This document shows positions 1 through 8,489 of a DNA stretch of 64,000 bases, one piece after another. How positions within the stretch are numbered: position 1 is the first letter of the stretch; each line of letters begins with the position of its first letter. A program made the position numbers and the translations under genes. This DNA is from Syntrophobacter sp963666995 (lineage in GTDB: Bacteria > Desulfobacterota > Syntrophobacteria > Syntrophobacterales > Syntrophobacteraceae), in the NCBI GenBank assembly GCA_963666995.1, contig OY762941.1:3658001-3722000 (forward strand), given 5' to 3'. Under the pieces are notes generated by a model. It worked only from the letters and a program-made list of their open reading frames with translations, was not told where the DNA came from and did no database searches.

Positions 1-1
1 G

Positions 2-220
2 AATCCCCTGCTCAGCCTGGACAACGTATTGATTACCCCCCACGCAGCGTTCTACTCCGAAGAAGCAATGTCGGAAGTGCGGTCAAGGTCGGCCGGAGAG
101 GTGATCAAGGTACTTACAGGTAAGTTGCCCGACCACATCGTAAACAGCGAAGTACTCGAGAACGGGAAACTCAGAATGAACTCCTTCCCAGGCCTGAGCC
201 TGCAGGCGAAGGAGTATTAG
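2..220 (+). CDS. D-2-hydroxyacid dehydrogenase, C-terminal part (cut by window edge)
   Basis: Only the last 72 codons are in the window; the reading frame is open from base 2 to the TAG at 218-220. The visible segment contains the family's ITPHAAFYSEEA stretch, which carries the catalytic histidine of NAD-dependent D-2-hydroxyacid dehydrogenases. It closely resembles the end of the gene at 11871-12893, including the shared tail VLENGKLRM, so the two are recent paralogues. The family reduces 2-oxoacids or oxidises D-2-hydroxyacids with NAD(H). The substrate cannot be told from this fragment. Confidence 0.85.
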   Translation, partial: NPLLSLDNVLITPHAAFYSEEAMSEVRSRSAGEVIKVLTGKLPDHIVNSEVLENGKLRMNSFPGLSLQAKEY

Positions 221-339
221 GCCCGGACTTTCTTCCGGGGTTTTGCCGGGGGCATGGGAAAGAGAGCAGTACCTGCAGGTCCCCGCCCGAAACAACCGGA
301 TCGGCCGCGAGCGCGCCTGGGTTTTCAAATCGCTTTAGC

Positions 340-600
340 CACGCATGGTTGAAGCTGTATGAAATGGACAAACCCTTTGCGGGGGGCCACCAGTCCAGTA
401 TATCGGTCATTATTGAATCCATAAAGATGATGAACGAGCAAAACGGCGTAACTTTCCTGGTGGTCAGCCACGATATGTGGACAGTGGGCCGCCTGTGCGA
501 AAAAGTCACCGTTTTATGCAAAGGTGAGCGCATAGCCGACGGCACCATGGAAGAAGTGGCCAATAATCCTCAAGTGATCGATGGATACCTCGGCGGATAA
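340..600 (+). pseudogene. Remnant of a LivG-type ABC ATPase (C-terminal third)
   Basis: The readable frame starts around the Walker B region (LYEMDKPFAG, where the family normally has DEP) and runs through the H-loop (FLVVSHDMW) to a typical LivG ending with a NNPQVIDGYLGG-type tail. Walker A, the Q-loop and the LSGGQ signature are absent, and no start codon with a ribosome site is visible. The catalytic glutamate position reads lysine. I see a decayed branched-chain amino acid transporter ATPase. Its partner LivF is also broken, at 1397-1751, on the other side of the HAD gene. Confidence 0.75.
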
Positions 601-655
601 ATCCATTCGGTTAAGACAGCAAAGAACGAATCGTTCGTTTTCAAAGGAGTCTGTG

Positions 656-1360
656 ATGTCTCTTAAGAGTTTTAAAGTCATGAGCTTCGACGTGGTCGGC
701 ACGCTGATCGATTTTGAGCGCGGCATGCTCAACTACCTGAGGGCCAGTGTTCCCGGGGCCGCGATCGAAGACGAGGCCTTCCTCGAGACCTACCGGCATG
801 TGCGGGGAAGCGTTGGGGCGGGCATGTACCCCGACGACCTGGTGCGTGTATGGCGTGAAATGGCCGGCATGCTTGGCCTGCCCGGCACATTGGCGATGGC
901 TGAGGGGTTCCGCGACTCGGTCGACAAATGGCCGGCATTCCCCGATTCGGTGGATGCGTTGAAACGCCTGGGCAGCCGATTCAAACTGGTAGCCATGACC
1001 AACACCCGGCGCTGGGCCATGGAGCATTTCGACCGCACGCTTGGCTGGCCCTTCGATGATACGGTCACCGCTGACGATGCGCTGTGCGAAAAACCCGACC
1101 CGCAGTTTTTTGCCTTTACGCGCGGTCGCTTGAGCGCACGCGGTTTTACGCTCGCCGATACGCTTCACGTGGCGCAGAGCCAATACCATGACATCAGGGT
1201 GGCGCGCCGCCTGGGCTACACGGTGTGCTGGATCGAACGCCGGTTTGCTCAGCCCGGCTTCGGCGGCACCAAGGCCGTCCAGGAGTTGACGAAGCCCGAT
1301 TACCATTTCCGTACGCTGGCGGAACTGGCCGATGCGGTGGATGCCGCTGATGCCAGCTAG
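656..1360 (+). CDS. HAD-superfamily hydrolase (haloacid dehalogenase type II-like)
   Basis: This 234-residue protein starts at the ATG that follows AAAGGAG (643-649) with good spacing. Motif I is FDVVGTL with the nucleophilic aspartate. Motif II is the threonine in MTNTRR, motif III the lysine in CEKPDP, and the last acidic motif lies in HVAQSQYHDIRVA, which is typical of L-2-haloacid dehalogenases. Known relatives hydrolyse 2-haloacids or phosphate esters. The substrate here is unknown. It sits between two broken Liv ATPase genes. Its codon use (many CGC, CTG and GCC) looks unlike the genes on either side and suggests it may have been acquired. Confidence 0.85.
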   Translation: MSLKSFKVMSFDVVGTLIDFERGMLNYLRASVPGAAIEDEAFLETYRHVRGSVGAGMYPDDLVRVWREMAGMLGLPGTLAMAEGFRDSVDKWPAFPDSVDALKRLGSRFKLVAMTNTRRWAMEHFDRTLGWPFDDTVTADDALCEKPDPQFFAFTRGRLSARGFTLADTLHVAQSQYHDIRVARRLGYTVCWIERRFAQPGFGGTKAVQELTKPDYHFRTLAELADAVDAADAS

Positions 1361-1396
1361 GCCTGCTGCTTCGGAAGTCTAAAGGGGATAAGGGTG

Positions 1397-1751
1397 ATGG
1401 AGACGCCATTACTTGCCGTAGAAGATGTCACTGCCGGTTATGTGGAGGAGATTGACATCCTGGGGAATGGTCTCTTTTGAAATCGAGGAAGGGACCATCT
1501 CCGGGATCATCGGCGCCAACGGCGCCGGGAAATCAACTCTGTTAAAAACGATATTCGGCTTTATTCATCCCCGGGAAGGAAAGGTCTTATTTCAAGGACG
1601 GGAGATTCAAGACGGCGGGACCCACCAAATGAAGGAGATGGGAATCAGCTATATGCTCCAGGAATATAGCACATGCCCCGGACTTTCCGTGCAGGATAAT
1701 CTTCTTTTGGGTGCTTGGACCTTCCGGAAAGATAAGAAACGCGTAAAATAA
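1397..1751 (+). pseudogene. Remnant of a LivF-type ABC ATPase, frameshifted and truncated
   Basis: The start ATG at 1397 (after AAGGGGATAAGGG) opens a normal LivF beginning, METPLLAVEDVTAGY. The frame hits TGA at 1478-1480, just after EEIDILG. A one-base shift restores VSFEIEEGTISG and the Walker A motif GANGAGKST, then the Q-loop (YMLQEYS). The restored frame ends at 1751, before the signature and Walker B motifs. Both the frameshift near codon 24 and the missing second half argue that this gene is dead. It pairs with the LivG remnant at 340-600. Confidence 0.8.
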
Positions 1752-1810
1752 CGGCTTAAAGGTTTTACTGATGTGCAATTGGATTTTTGGAACAGGAGGT
1801 CTGTTTTTCA

Positions 1811-2794
1811 ATGGATAAGCTTCAAAGATTTAAAGTGGCCTTGACCGATCCCCGATGGCTAGACCTTAGCTGTGAAGAAAAACTTTTTGGCGATATAGCC
1901 GATCTTTACAGGTTCGATTGCCGGTCCGAAGAGGAAGTGATTGAGAACTGTGCCGACGCCGATGCTTTGATTGTCAGGTATTCCCCGGTAACAAAGAGGG
2001 TTATCGAATCCTTAAGAAAATGCCGGGTGATATCCGTTTATGCTATCGGAGTGGACATGGTGGACGTGAAGGCTGCCACGGACGCTGGGATCGCCGTGAC
2101 CAACGTTCCCGACTACTGCGTCGAAGAAGTCTGCGACCATGCCATGGCTCTGCTGCTGGCCGCCGCCAGAAACATTGTAGTGTACCACCGGAGCGTTGTG
2201 GATGATGAACAGTGGGACTGCAGGGTGGTGTCGCCCCCCCGCCGGCTGAGGGGGCGGACGCTGGGGCTGATAGGTTTTGGCAAGATTCCCCGGGCGGTGA
2301 GTGTGCGGGCAATGTCGTTCGGATTGCGTGTGATGGCCTATGACCCTTATGTGTCGCGCGCGGCCTGCGAAAGTGCGGGAGTTGTCAAAGCCGAACTCGA
2401 TGAACTCCTGCCGCAGGCGGATTTTGTATCCGTTCATGCCCCATTGACCCCGGAAACAAAGGGGATCATCAATCTTGAGCGCTTCAGGATGATGAAACCG
2501 GACGCCGTGATTCTAAACGCTTCGAGAGGTCCGATCATAGATGAAAGTGCGATGATCAAAGCCCTGGATGAGGGTTGGATAGCAGGGGCGGCTCTAGACG
2601 TATTGGAGATCGAACCGCCGGCCAGGGACAACCCGCTGATGCGTATGAAAAATGTCATTATCACGCCGCATGCCGGTTTCTTCTCTGAAGAGTCGGTTAC
2701 GGAGCTAAGAACTACCGCCGATTTGGAGGCTAGAAAAGTGCTGATCGGAGAGCGGCCTTCCCATCTGGTTAATCCGGCTGTGTGGCGTGACTGA
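1811..2794 (+). CDS. D-2-hydroxyacid dehydrogenase (NAD-binding)
   Basis: A 327-residue member of the D-isomer-specific 2-hydroxyacid dehydrogenase family. The start is the ATG at 1811, preceded by AGGAGGT at 1794-1800. The Rossmann glycine-rich loop is seen in GLIGFGKIP, with the family NAD-binding and catalytic segments ILNASRGPIIDE and the catalytic-histidine stretch ITPHAGFFSEES. It is a more distant relative of the dehydrogenases at 2-220 and 11871-12893. It lies 202 bases upstream of an amino acid ABC transporter, so it may handle a 2-oxo or 2-hydroxy acid made from the imported amino acid. That substrate idea is inference. Confidence 0.9.
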   Translation: MDKLQRFKVALTDPRWLDLSCEEKLFGDIADLYRFDCRSEEEVIENCADADALIVRYSPVTKRVIESLRKCRVISVYAIGVDMVDVKAATDAGIAVTNVPDYCVEEVCDHAMALLLAAARNIVVYHRSVVDDEQWDCRVVSPPRRLRGRTLGLIGFGKIPRAVSVRAMSFGLRVMAYDPYVSRAACESAGVVKAELDELLPQADFVSVHAPLTPETKGIINLERFRMMKPDAVILNASRGPIIDESAMIKALDEGWIAGAALDVLEIEPPARDNPLMRMKNVIITPHAGFFSEESVTELRTTADLEARKVLIGERPSHLVNPAVWRD

Positions 2795-2995
2795 ATGATT
2801 TTCGTTGCCTGGAGGGAATGCCGGCCGGGGGGGACATCAAATTGCATGTCCATGTAATGGGAGGAATCTGAAGAAGAAATTCGGAAAATGGAAATAGAAG
2901 GGGATGGGCGTGGTTGGTCCGGTTTTGAGAAGATCAACCGCTTGGTTGAACAGTCGGATTGGGGAATTGTTGATTCTGATACCGGAGGTCGAAAA

Positions 2996-3769
2996 ATGAA
3001 AAGATTGCCTGCTGTCGTGATCGTTCTATCTCTTATCATTGGCCTTTCAACATTTGCCTGGGCTGGGCCGGCCATGGACCGGGTCAAAAGCACGGGAGTG
3101 CTTAAAGTCGCCTCCACGGCCACCGGAGTGCCGATGACTTTCATGGACAAGGATACAGGAAAGATTATCGGAGTGATGGTCGATGTTATGGAGGAGATCG
3201 CAAAGTGCATGGGGGTAAAGCTTGAAGTCGTCGAAACAGCCTGGACGGCCCTCGTCCCCAGTCTGCAAGCCAACAAGGTCGACCTGATAGCCGCTTCAAT
3301 GGTGATAACTCCACAACGGCTCGAAGCGATCGATTTCACCGTGCCCGTGATGCCGCTTTGTGAAGCGCTTATAGTGAAGGCAAATGATACCAAGCCGTAC
3401 AAAACCCTCGACGACATCAAAGGGCTAAAGATCGGAGCCCAATTCGGCACCAATCATATCAAAGGGTTGGAGGAGCGCGGCTTTAAGGACGTCAACATTT
3501 ATGATAACACTTCCGATCTTTTGACGGATATCGCCAACGGCAGAATCGATGCCTGTCTCATGGACGGAGCTGTGGCCAAATGGAAGGCAAAGGATAAGAC
3601 GCAGTTCAAGGCGAGACTGGTCGACACCTATCAGCCTGTAATGTGCGGGGATATTGCAGTCGGGGTAAACAAGACGAATAAAGATCTCCTGGAGGAAGTG
3701 AACAAGGCGATCGAAAAACTGAAAAAAGAAGGCAAAATCCAGCAAATCCAGGCGAAGTGGGGCCAATAG
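2996..3769 (+). CDS. Amino acid ABC transporter periplasmic binding protein (SBP family 3)
   Basis: This 257-residue protein begins at the ATG behind GGAGGT (2984-2989). Residues 1-22 form a signal peptide ending in AWA-G. The mature part has the SBP_bac_3 pattern: GVLKVAST, the ligand-binding DLIAASMVITPQR segment, GLKIGAQFGTNH and a C-terminal DLLEEVNKAIEKLKKEGKI stretch. It should bind a polar amino acid or small amino-acid-like ligand in the periplasm and hand it to the permease and ATPase encoded directly downstream (3938-5325). The three genes make a complete HisJMP/GlnHPQ-type system. Confidence 0.92.
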   Translation: MKRLPAVVIVLSLIIGLSTFAWAGPAMDRVKSTGVLKVASTATGVPMTFMDKDTGKIIGVMVDVMEEIAKCMGVKLEVVETAWTALVPSLQANKVDLIAASMVITPQRLEAIDFTVPVMPLCEALIVKANDTKPYKTLDDIKGLKIGAQFGTNHIKGLEERGFKDVNIYDNTSDLLTDIANGRIDACLMDGAVAKWKAKDKTQFKARLVDTYQPVMCGDIAVGVNKTNKDLLEEVNKAIEKLKKEGKIQQIQAKWGQ

Positions 3770-3937
3770 GGGGTAATCCGGGAGTGATTCGGGGGCTTTT
3801 TCCCGATGATCTCCCGGTTGGGGAAAATCAAGAGCGCCGCTTGCTGCTTCACCCCTGCGGCGTTACAGCCTGATGATTTCCAATCCGATCCCGGTCCTGC
3901 AAGCGGACCGGGGATTACTGCCGATATTGGAGCACCG

Positions 3938-4591
3938 ATGGAAGATTTGCTGAAACATGTGTACGAGTACACGCCCGTTCTCCTCGATGGAGCCGTCTTT
4001 ACAGTCGAGATAACGGTGGCCTCGATCATTCTGTCGACTATCTGGGGGTTCATCCTCTCACTGGGACTCCGTAGCGAGAAGCGCTGGATCTACCTGCCAT
4101 CGCGGTTTTATGTCAACATCATACGCGGGACCCCCCTTTTGGTTCAGTTGTTCTACATATATTTTGTGCTTCCTGATTTGGGCATTCAACTGAGCGCATT
4201 CCGGGCCGGGATTCTGGGACTGAGTCTCTGCTACGGTGCCTATCATGCCGAGATATTCCGCGCCGGTATCCTATCGATTTCGAAGGGCCAGTGGGAAGCT
4301 GCCAAGGCAATCGGTCTCAAGTCCAGCCAGATCATGGTCAGGATCATTCTTCCACAGGCGGCGAGGGTGATTCTCCCGCCCATTGGGAATTCCTTCATCA
4401 TCCTCCTTAAAGATTCATCCCTGGTCAGCGCAATAACCGTTCGAGAACTGACCAGAACCGGCCAGTTGCTGGCTTCGGCAACCTTTGATAATCTCCGCGT
4501 TTTCACACTGGTGGCCGTGATCTATATAATCATGACCCAAGTCTTGGCCAGCCTAATACACTTCGCTGAAAGGAAGTATCGCATCCCATGA
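3938..4591 (+). CDS. Amino acid ABC transporter permease (HisM/GlnP family)
   Basis: The 217-residue inner-membrane protein has several hydrophobic segments and the EAA loop seen in EAAKAIGLKSSQIMVRIILPQA, which contacts the ATPase. The ATG at 3938 (GGAG at 3929-3932) is preferred over the upstream in-frame codons, which translate to a non-family stretch. Such permeases usually homodimerise or pair with a second permease. Only one is present here, which is common. Its end overlaps the start of the ATPase gene by four bases, so the two are translationally coupled. Confidence 0.92.
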   Translation: MEDLLKHVYEYTPVLLDGAVFTVEITVASIILSTIWGFILSLGLRSEKRWIYLPSRFYVNIIRGTPLLVQLFYIYFVLPDLGIQLSAFRAGILGLSLCYGAYHAEIFRAGILSISKGQWEAAKAIGLKSSQIMVRIILPQAARVILPPIGNSFIILLKDSSLVSAITVRELTRTGQLLASATFDNLRVFTLVAVIYIIMTQVLASLIHFAERKYRIP

Positions 4592-5325
4592 TCCTCAAAT
4601 TCTCCGATGTGCATAAATTTTTCGGCCCCCTTCATGTACTGCGCGGCATAAATCTGGACGTGCAGAAGGGTGAGGTTGTTGTGATCATTGGACCCAGCGG
4701 ATCGGGAAAGTCCACCTTGCTCAGGGTAATCAATCGATTGGAGAAGATCGACAGTGGGACGATCCTGGTAGACGGGGATGATATCAATCATCCGAAGACG
4801 GATATTTTCCATATCCGCTCGGAAGTGGGAATGGTCTTTCAGAGTTTCAACCTTTTTCCGCACATGACCGCCATCGAGAATGTTTCCCTTGGACCCCGGC
4901 TGGTAAAAAAGCTTCCCAGGGACGTGGTGGCGGAGAAGGCCATGAGTTATCTGCGGAAAGTGGGGTTGGAGCCCAAGGCGCACAGCCATCCGAGCCAGCT
5001 CTCGGGAGGGCAGCAGCAGCGTGTTGCCATAGCGCGGGCCCTGGCCATGGAGCCCATGGTCATGCTCTTTGATGAGGCGACCAGTGCGCTGGATCCTGAA
5101 CTGGTGGGAGAGGTCCTGGAAGTGATGAGGCAGTTGGCTCATGAGGGGATGACGATGCTGGTGGTCACCCATGAAATGGGATTTGCCAGGGAGGTTGCCA
5201 GCCGCGTGATTTTTATGGATGAAGGACAAATTCTGGAGGAAGGGCCTCTGGCGTCCATTTTTTCCAACCCCGCGCATGCACGGGTGAAAACATTTCTTCA
5301 AAAGACGTTGCACGCGCATTCGTGA
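4588..5325 (+). CDS. Amino acid ABC transporter ATP-binding protein (GlnQ/HisP family)
   Basis: A 245-residue ATPase of usual length. Walker A is GPSGSGKST, the Q-loop is VFQSFNLFPH, the signature is LSGGQQQR, Walker B is MLFDEATSALDPE and the H-loop is VVTHEMGFA. The ATGA overlap with the permease stop marks it as the last gene of the transporter operon. Downstream there is no obvious simple terminator, but a dense repeat region begins within about 200 bases. Confidence 0.95.
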   Translation: MILKFSDVHKFFGPLHVLRGINLDVQKGEVVVIIGPSGSGKSTLLRVINRLEKIDSGTILVDGDDINHPKTDIFHIRSEVGMVFQSFNLFPHMTAIENVSLGPRLVKKLPRDVVAEKAMSYLRKVGLEPKAHSHPSQLSGGQQQRVAIARALAMEPMVMLFDEATSALDPELVGEVLEVMRQLAHEGMTMLVVTHEMGFAREVASRVIFMDEGQILEEGPLASIFSNPAHARVKTFLQKTLHAHS

Positions 5326-5598
5326 GAGCCTGTCCCTGGTGATGGACCGTTTTTGGTGAGGCAGGCCGGGCATTGCACTGGAAAGGGAGCGTCGAGTAAC
5401 GGACTGTGCAGGATTGCAGTTTTCCTCAAGAAAAATGCCGGCGCTTCGTCAAAAGATTGAAGAGAGGGGGCGTATGTATCCTCGCCATGCCGTGGCTGTT
5501 GCCGAAACAGAATCCAGGTGAGGAATCTGCATTCCCACGCGGGACGGGCTGTTGCCCAAACAGAATCCAGGTTGAAAATGAGGCGTTTGTCGAGAAAT

Positions 5599-5699
5599 GT
5601 CACCCCGGCGATATTGCCGGGGTCCAGTGTCGTTAATTGGAATTACCCAATAATTTCAAAGAGTCTGGATTCCGGCCTCCGCCGGAATGACGAATCCTG
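5599..5699 (+). repeat. Dispersed 101-base repeat, copy 1
   Basis: This stretch matches 28822-28922 at nearly every position with no gap. It holds two hairpins: CCCCGGC (5603-5609) with GCCGGGG (5616-5622), and ATTCCGGC (5669-5676) with GCCGGAAT (5681-5688). The layout (two short GC-rich hairpins joined by a constant AT-rich spacer) resembles REP/MITE-like elements. Coding potential is absent. Confidence 0.85.
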
Positions 5700-5705
5700 G
5701 TTACG

Positions 5706-5779
5706 CTCGTTCCCACGCTCCTGCGTGGGAATGCAGACACTTTTCCTTTGGGCAACAGCCCGGGGAGCGTGGGAACGAG
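5706..5779. repeat. 16-base perfect inverted repeat with 42-base spacer
   Basis: CTCGTTCCCACGCTCC at 5706-5721 is exactly complementary to GGAGCGTGGGAACGAG at 5764-5779. A smaller hairpin (CCCACGC/GCGTGGG) lies inside the left arm region. The structure could be a terminator-like or mobile repeat; no T-run follows. Confidence 0.8.
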
Positions 5780-6032
5780 GGTAATACCCGTCACCCCGGC
5801 GAAAGCCGGGGTCCAGTGACTTTGGATGTAACATACTGAAAACACATAGTATTGCGGCTTTCACCGAAATCTCGAATTAGGTATCCAGACCGTCGTTCCT
5901 CTCTATTTGACTCGGAATAGCCCCGAGACGGGTATTGTGACACAGTCTCTTTTGTCGAAATGGCGAATCATGGTTTCATTTGGCCTCGGGTTTTCCTTTG
6001 GACAACAGCTCCTAGCGGGAGGAAATCAAAAG

Positions 6033-6692
6033 ATGAATGCAAAAAGCGAAGTTCGTAGCTGTGTTGATTGCTCTATCGGAAACTGCGAGCGACAGCACAG
6101 TGTGTTCCCGAAATTCTGCCTCACCAAGATTACCGCGCCTTCGCTCATAGCGAAAAGCACCGAGATCTATCGCGGCCAAGGCCTCGAAGCGCGCATGGCG
6201 CGGAGCGCCGCGGAAATTGAAGGGGAGTATTACTGCAAGCTCACACGCGTCGAGGAAACCGTCGCTTTCGCTCGACGCATCGGCGCCGCCAAAATCGGCA
6301 TTGCAACGTGTATCGGCCTGATGGGAGAATCCAAGATCTTTGCCAAAATCCTCAAAGTAAACGATCTGGAGCCGTTTGTGGTGGCCTGCAAGGTCGGGTC
6401 GGTGGACAAGAGTGAGATCGGGGTTCGCGATGAATTCAAGATCAAAAAGGGGACATACGAAGCCATCTGCAATCCGGTTCTGCAGGCAATGCTCATGAAC
6501 CAGGAAAAGACCGATCTGAACGTCATCGTCGGCCTTTGCGTAGGCCACGATTCGTTGTTCATCAAGCATTCCGACGCCCCCGTCACCGTCCTGCTCACCA
6601 AGGATCGGGTCCTCGGCCACAACCCCGCGGCTGCTCTTTACACGAGCGGCTCCTACTATACGCGGCTCCTCAAAAAGAGAGAATCTTTCTGA
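6033..6692 (+). CDS. DUF1847 family protein, cysteine-rich
   Basis: The 219-residue protein starts at the ATG after GGGAGG (6018-6023). It opens with CVDCSIGNCER and has further conserved-looking cysteines in FCLTK, ATCIGLMGES and GLCVGHDS, and an ending of the DUF1847 type (APVTVLLTKDRVLGHNPAAAL). The family has no established function; the cysteine pattern suggests metal or Fe-S binding, which is inference. It stands alone between the repeat region and a 600-base gap. Confidence 0.8.
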   Translation: MNAKSEVRSCVDCSIGNCERQHSVFPKFCLTKITAPSLIAKSTEIYRGQGLEARMARSAAEIEGEYYCKLTRVEETVAFARRIGAAKIGIATCIGLMGESKIFAKILKVNDLEPFVVACKVGSVDKSEIGVRDEFKIKKGTYEAICNPVLQAMLMNQEKTDLNVIVGLCVGHDSLFIKHSDAPVTVLLTKDRVLGHNPAAALYTSGSYYTRLLKKRESF

Positions 6693-7301
6693 AGTCCTGT
6701 CCGCATGTCCGGCGGTCCGGGGTCGGCTCTCAGCCGGTCTGCTTGCACGCCGCGGCTCCCGTTTCGGACGTTGGGTATTGTCCGTCCGGGGGAGTCTTCT
6801 CTCAGGATGAGGCGAAGACTATGGTGCAATTCATCTATGAATAGATGGATCTTATGTGTCAAAGACCGTACATCATACGGAAATACCATATGAAACATTC
6901 AACTTTGATTGTAACGCAACGAAATCTGATCGAAAGTTTATGCAGAGATGAATATTTCATCTCGGGTGCACAAATAGAGCGGCACGGCATAATATATTGT
7001 GATAACAGCAAGATAGATGACTGATGGGCACTATCACGAAAGCGAGGCACGCTTATTGCTCTTACAATCAAACCACCAATGAGAGTATGAATCGACTTTG
7101 AAAAACACGGCATCCAACGGCCTTTGGGGCAGGTGCAGCCGGAAACGTCGGCGCATGAAATATGACGAGGATGTGGGAAATCGCGAGTTTCCACAGGTGG
7201 GGCGCATGTACAGATGGTTGGTGTAGAGTTCGAAAAGCTGGTGGCGCTTCTGAAGTAACTAGAGGGAATTACACAACGGAAATTGCAAGGAGGCAGTGAT
7301 A
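6693..7301. other. Long non-coding gap upstream of the DapA-family gene
   Basis: About 600 bases, noticeably more AT-rich from 6880 to 7020 than the surroundings. I see no gene in it: the open frames on both strands lack ribosome sites and family features. An 8-base perfect inverted repeat at 6945-6963 and the AT-rich composition suggest a control region for the downstream gene. Confidence 0.5.
6945..6963. promoter_or_regulatory. Inverted repeat, possible operator
   Basis: GAGATGAA, three bases (TAT), then TTCATCTC form a perfect 8+8 palindrome inside the AT-rich part of the gap. It ends in ATGAA/TTCAT, like the UAS palindromes at 10399 and 10452 though in opposite arrangement. Function is inferred only from symmetry and position. 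Confidence 0.4.
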
Positions 7302-8195
7302 ATGAAGAAGATGAAGGACATCATGGCGCTCATTCCAACCCCTCTTACCGATGAGGGACAACTTGATGAAGTCGGGTTGAAAAAGGTCATTGATTTCGAA
7401 CTCGAAAATGGCTGCTCCGGCGTGGGCGTCCTGGCCGCCATCGGGGAGTCTTATCTGTTTAACCGGGCAGACTGGGCGGCAATCATCAAAGTGGCGGTCA
7501 AACACATGAACGGGCGGGCGCCCCTGATGGTAGGCTGCCCTGCGTTGGGGACTTATCCGGCCGTCGATCTCTGCAAACAAGCCGAGGACTTGGGGGCTGA
7601 TGCCATTCTGGCCTTCAACCCGCTGGCCTTCCGAACGTTTACCGTAGATGAGCTGATCACTCATTATACGAACATTTCAGGAGCCGTTAAGATCCCCATC
7701 GCACCGTACTCTCGCCTGGACGACCCGGTCCCGTTTGAAGTGTTGGAAAGACTCGTGGATGAGGGGCGTGTTTCCTACATGAAATTTGCGTGGAAAAACC
7801 ACCAATCATTGAAGAAAACGGCTGAAAAATTAGGCGACCGACTGTTTATTTTCTGTGGTGCCGACACCTTTACCTTGAGGTATCTGCTTCTCGGCTGTCG
7901 GGGGGTACTGACGGCAACGGCCGCCATGCTGCCCAAGGAGCACGTGGAACTTCTTACCATGGTCCGGAGCGGGGATATCGAAGGTGCCCGGGCGTATTAC
8001 AATGAAAACATTACGCCATGGAATGATATCGGGTTTTACGACATGAACGTATGGCACTCCATGCATAAGGCTGCGCTCTACTTTATGGGCTTGATAAAGT
8101 CGATGAAAGTGGTATTGCCGCAAGAATCGGCGGCGCCATGGCAGATCGAAGAGGTGAGATGGCTCTTAAAGCATCAGGGAAAGCTCAAAAGATGA
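7302..8195 (+). CDS. DapA/N-acetylneuraminate lyase family aldolase or dehydratase
   Basis: A 297-residue (beta/alpha)8-barrel protein. The ATG at 7302 follows AAGGAGG (7287-7293). The family signatures are present: GVGVLAAIGES near residue 45, a tyrosine in IPIAPYSR, and the Schiff-base lysine in YMKFAWKN. Known relatives include dihydrodipicolinate synthase, 5-dehydro-4-deoxyglucarate dehydratase and hydroxyproline-pathway deaminases, all acting on 2-oxoacid-like substrates. The divergent active-site wording and the position beside a sigma-54 activator and catabolic operon suggest catabolism, not lysine synthesis. Confidence 0.88.
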   Translation: MKKMKDIMALIPTPLTDEGQLDEVGLKKVIDFELENGCSGVGVLAAIGESYLFNRADWAAIIKVAVKHMNGRAPLMVGCPALGTYPAVDLCKQAEDLGADAILAFNPLAFRTFTVDELITHYTNISGAVKIPIAPYSRLDDPVPFEVLERLVDEGRVSYMKFAWKNHQSLKKTAEKLGDRLFIFCGADTFTLRYLLLGCRGVLTATAAMLPKEHVELLTMVRSGDIEGARAYYNENITPWNDIGFYDMNVWHSMHKAALYFMGLIKSMKVVLPQESAAPWQIEEVRWLLKHQGKLKR

Positions 8196-8489
8196 GAGAA
8201 GCCCTTTATGGGCGGAGTTATCCTTAAAGTGTTGATTTAAGGTTTCTCAAGTCTTCCAGGGTCTTCCGGAAAATGGGTGCCTTCGCCTGTAGTCCCGACA
8301 ACTTGCGGGCAGGGCTGTTTGGCTTCTCACTGGGAAGCGGGCAGCCGAACTGAAAATCCTCAAACCTCTCCAAGAGGCGGAGGTACTCCTTTTCCGGAAG
8401 ACCCCTCATTATACCCGGATAGGCGGAAGTGTTTGAGCTTCTCTTTTCGGGTGCGCCGCGGGCGGGCCGGTTCGCGCGCTGACATAACC

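Larger units (their letters stand above)
5326..6032. other. Gene-free region packed with dispersed and inverted repeats
   Basis: About 700 bases with no convincing gene. Two near-identical phrases containing CAGAATCCAGGT (around 5510 and 5562) precede a 101-base repeat, then a 16-base inverted repeat pair, then another CCCCGGC-GAAA-GCCGGGG hairpin at about 5794-5811. The short open frames here are products of the repeats. A phrase TGGCCTCGGGTTTTCCTTTG (about 5983) recurs in altered form at about 28930, which also places it in the repeat family. Confidence 0.7.

Noticed and set aside
2434..3453. A 339-codon minus-strand frame
   Set aside because: It spans the end of the dehydrogenase and start of the binding-protein gene in antisense; serine- and threonine-rich translation typical of shadows.
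4522..5373. A 283-codon minus-strand frame over the ABC ATPase
   Set aside because: Histidine- and glutamine-rich antisense translation; the plus frame has all ABC motifs.
5599..5812. CRISPR-like spacing of hairpins
   Set aside because: The hairpins differ in sequence and spacing and no regular repeat-spacer pattern or cas gene is present.
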